Shown in pieces: positions 5,012 to 5,391 of a stretch of DNA of 5,391 nucleotides. Below the pieces are notes generated by a model. The model searched no databases, had not been told where the DNA came from, and saw only the letters and a program-made list of their open reading frames with translations. This DNA is from Candidatus Peregrinibacteria bacterium (GTDB lineage: Bacteria > Patescibacteriota > Gracilibacteria > UBA1369 > LOWO2-01-FULL-3). The stretch is from positions 1 to 5,391 of the forward strand of contig JACPLZ010000061.1 of assembly GCA_016186245.1 (NCBI GenBank), given 5' to 3'. The stretch's first letter is position 1. Every line of letters begins with the position of its first letter. The position numbers and the translations under genes are program-made.

Positions 5012-5391
5012 TTGAACAAAATTATAAGTAAAAACACTGAGCAGACCAAAAAAATCGCCAAAGATTTTGCCGGAAAAGTGAGGAATGGGGGGGTGATCTG
5101 TCTTTACGGAGATTTGGGCAGCGGTAAGACGCTTTTCGTCCAGGGGCTTGCTGAAGCGCTGGGAATTGATAAATACAGTATCAAGAGTCCTACCTATGTT
5201 TATATCCGCAATCAAAAACATTTTTACCATATAGATTTATATAGATTGGAGGAAATTGACGAATTGCTCCGGCTGGAAATTGAAGAGCTTTTAAAAAATC
5301 CCCAAAATATAATTATTATAGAATGGGCTGACCGGCTAAAAAAATACCTGCCAAACAAGCGTACAGACATTTATTTTAAGTACCTGGATGA
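5012..5391 (+). CDS. tsaE: TsaE, tRNA threonylcarbamoyladenosine (t6A37) biosynthesis ATPase (3' end outside window)
   Basis: A P-loop ATPase that acts with TsaB and TsaD to place t6A at position 37 of ANN-decoding tRNAs, a near-universal cytosolic function. The 126 visible codons carry the family's marks in order: N-terminal helix TEQTKKIAKDFA, Walker A GDLGSGKT (33-40), KSPTY (58-62), HIDLYRL (73-79) and the Walker B-like strand IIIEWADR (101-108). TsaE is usually about 130-160 aa, so only the last strand and tail are missing. The frame is open from 4982 and contains no ATG or GTG before the conserved region; TTG 5012 (MNKIISKNTEQ) gives the usual length and is chosen as the start, although no Shine-Dalgarno site precedes it. 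It is transcribed divergently from the M23-SLH gene. Four of 15 Ile codons are ATA. Confidence 0.95.
   Translation, partial: MNKIISKNTEQTKKIAKDFAGKVRNGGVICLYGDLGSGKTLFVQGLAEALGIDKYSIKSPTYVYIRNQKHFYHIDLYRLEEIDELLRLEIEELLKNPQNIIIIEWADRLKKYLPNKRTDIYFKYLD

Noticed and set aside
1..5391. UGA reassigned to glycine, as in some candidate phyla
   Set aside because: The four complete or nearly complete genes use ordinary GGN glycine codons and contain no in-frame TGA. All genuine ends are TAA or TAG, which is only a small sample.

Overview
This window is bacterial. It holds a left block of three plus-strand genes (1-3438), a convergent minus-strand cell-wall gene (3415-4944), and the start of a plus-strand housekeeping gene at the right edge (5012-5391). 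tsaE (tRNA t6A synthesis) and a secreted M23 peptidase with S-layer-homology (SLH) domains place it on a bacterial chromosome or a large chromosomal contig. The standard code fits, because no long reading frame carries an in-frame TGA. The lineage cannot be fixed from sequence alone. The M23-SLH architecture, the AT-leaning composition and the absence of good Shine-Dalgarno sites at every start would suit a candidate-phylum (Patescibacteria-like) metagenome contig, but this is only a guess.

Left block. The C-terminal helix-turn-helix end of a Crp/Fnr-family regulator (1-293) is followed by a 91-bp gap. The gap holds a 23-bp imperfect palindrome and a plausible sigma70-type promoter. Next comes a sigma54-type AAA+ enhancer-binding protein (385-1707) with intact Walker A, Walker B, a GAFTDA loop, arginine-finger region and a Fis-like C-terminal helix-turn-helix. 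Its 3' end overlaps a ParB-like gene. The ParB N-terminal CTPase-type domain is clear (1676-2233), but the frame breaks at 2222-2235. The rest of the protein continues in the -1 frame to 3438, apparently lacking about 15 residues of the ParB helix-turn-helix. The C-terminal part carries a second winged-helix-like segment and a long region I do not recognise. Three DNA-binding proteins in a row, two of them overlapping, suggest a dedicated regulatory or DNA-maintenance cassette whose targets lie outside the window.

Right block. The ParB-like frame and the M23-SLH gene converge and overlap by 24 bp. The M23-SLH protein has a signal or anchor sequence, a complete M23 zinc site, a DEPVV hexapeptide-repeat linker and three SLH domains, so it is probably a wall-bound peptidoglycan hydrolase. 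Between it and tsaE lies a compact divergent promoter pair built on a shared palindromic TATAATTATA. tsaE runs off the right edge.

Hand counts of isoleucine codons differ between the blocks. ATA is used for at least half of Ile in the left block (6/10, 12/19 and 9/18 in the three reading frames examined) but for only 3/16 and 4/15 in the right block. This supports a different origin for the left cassette.
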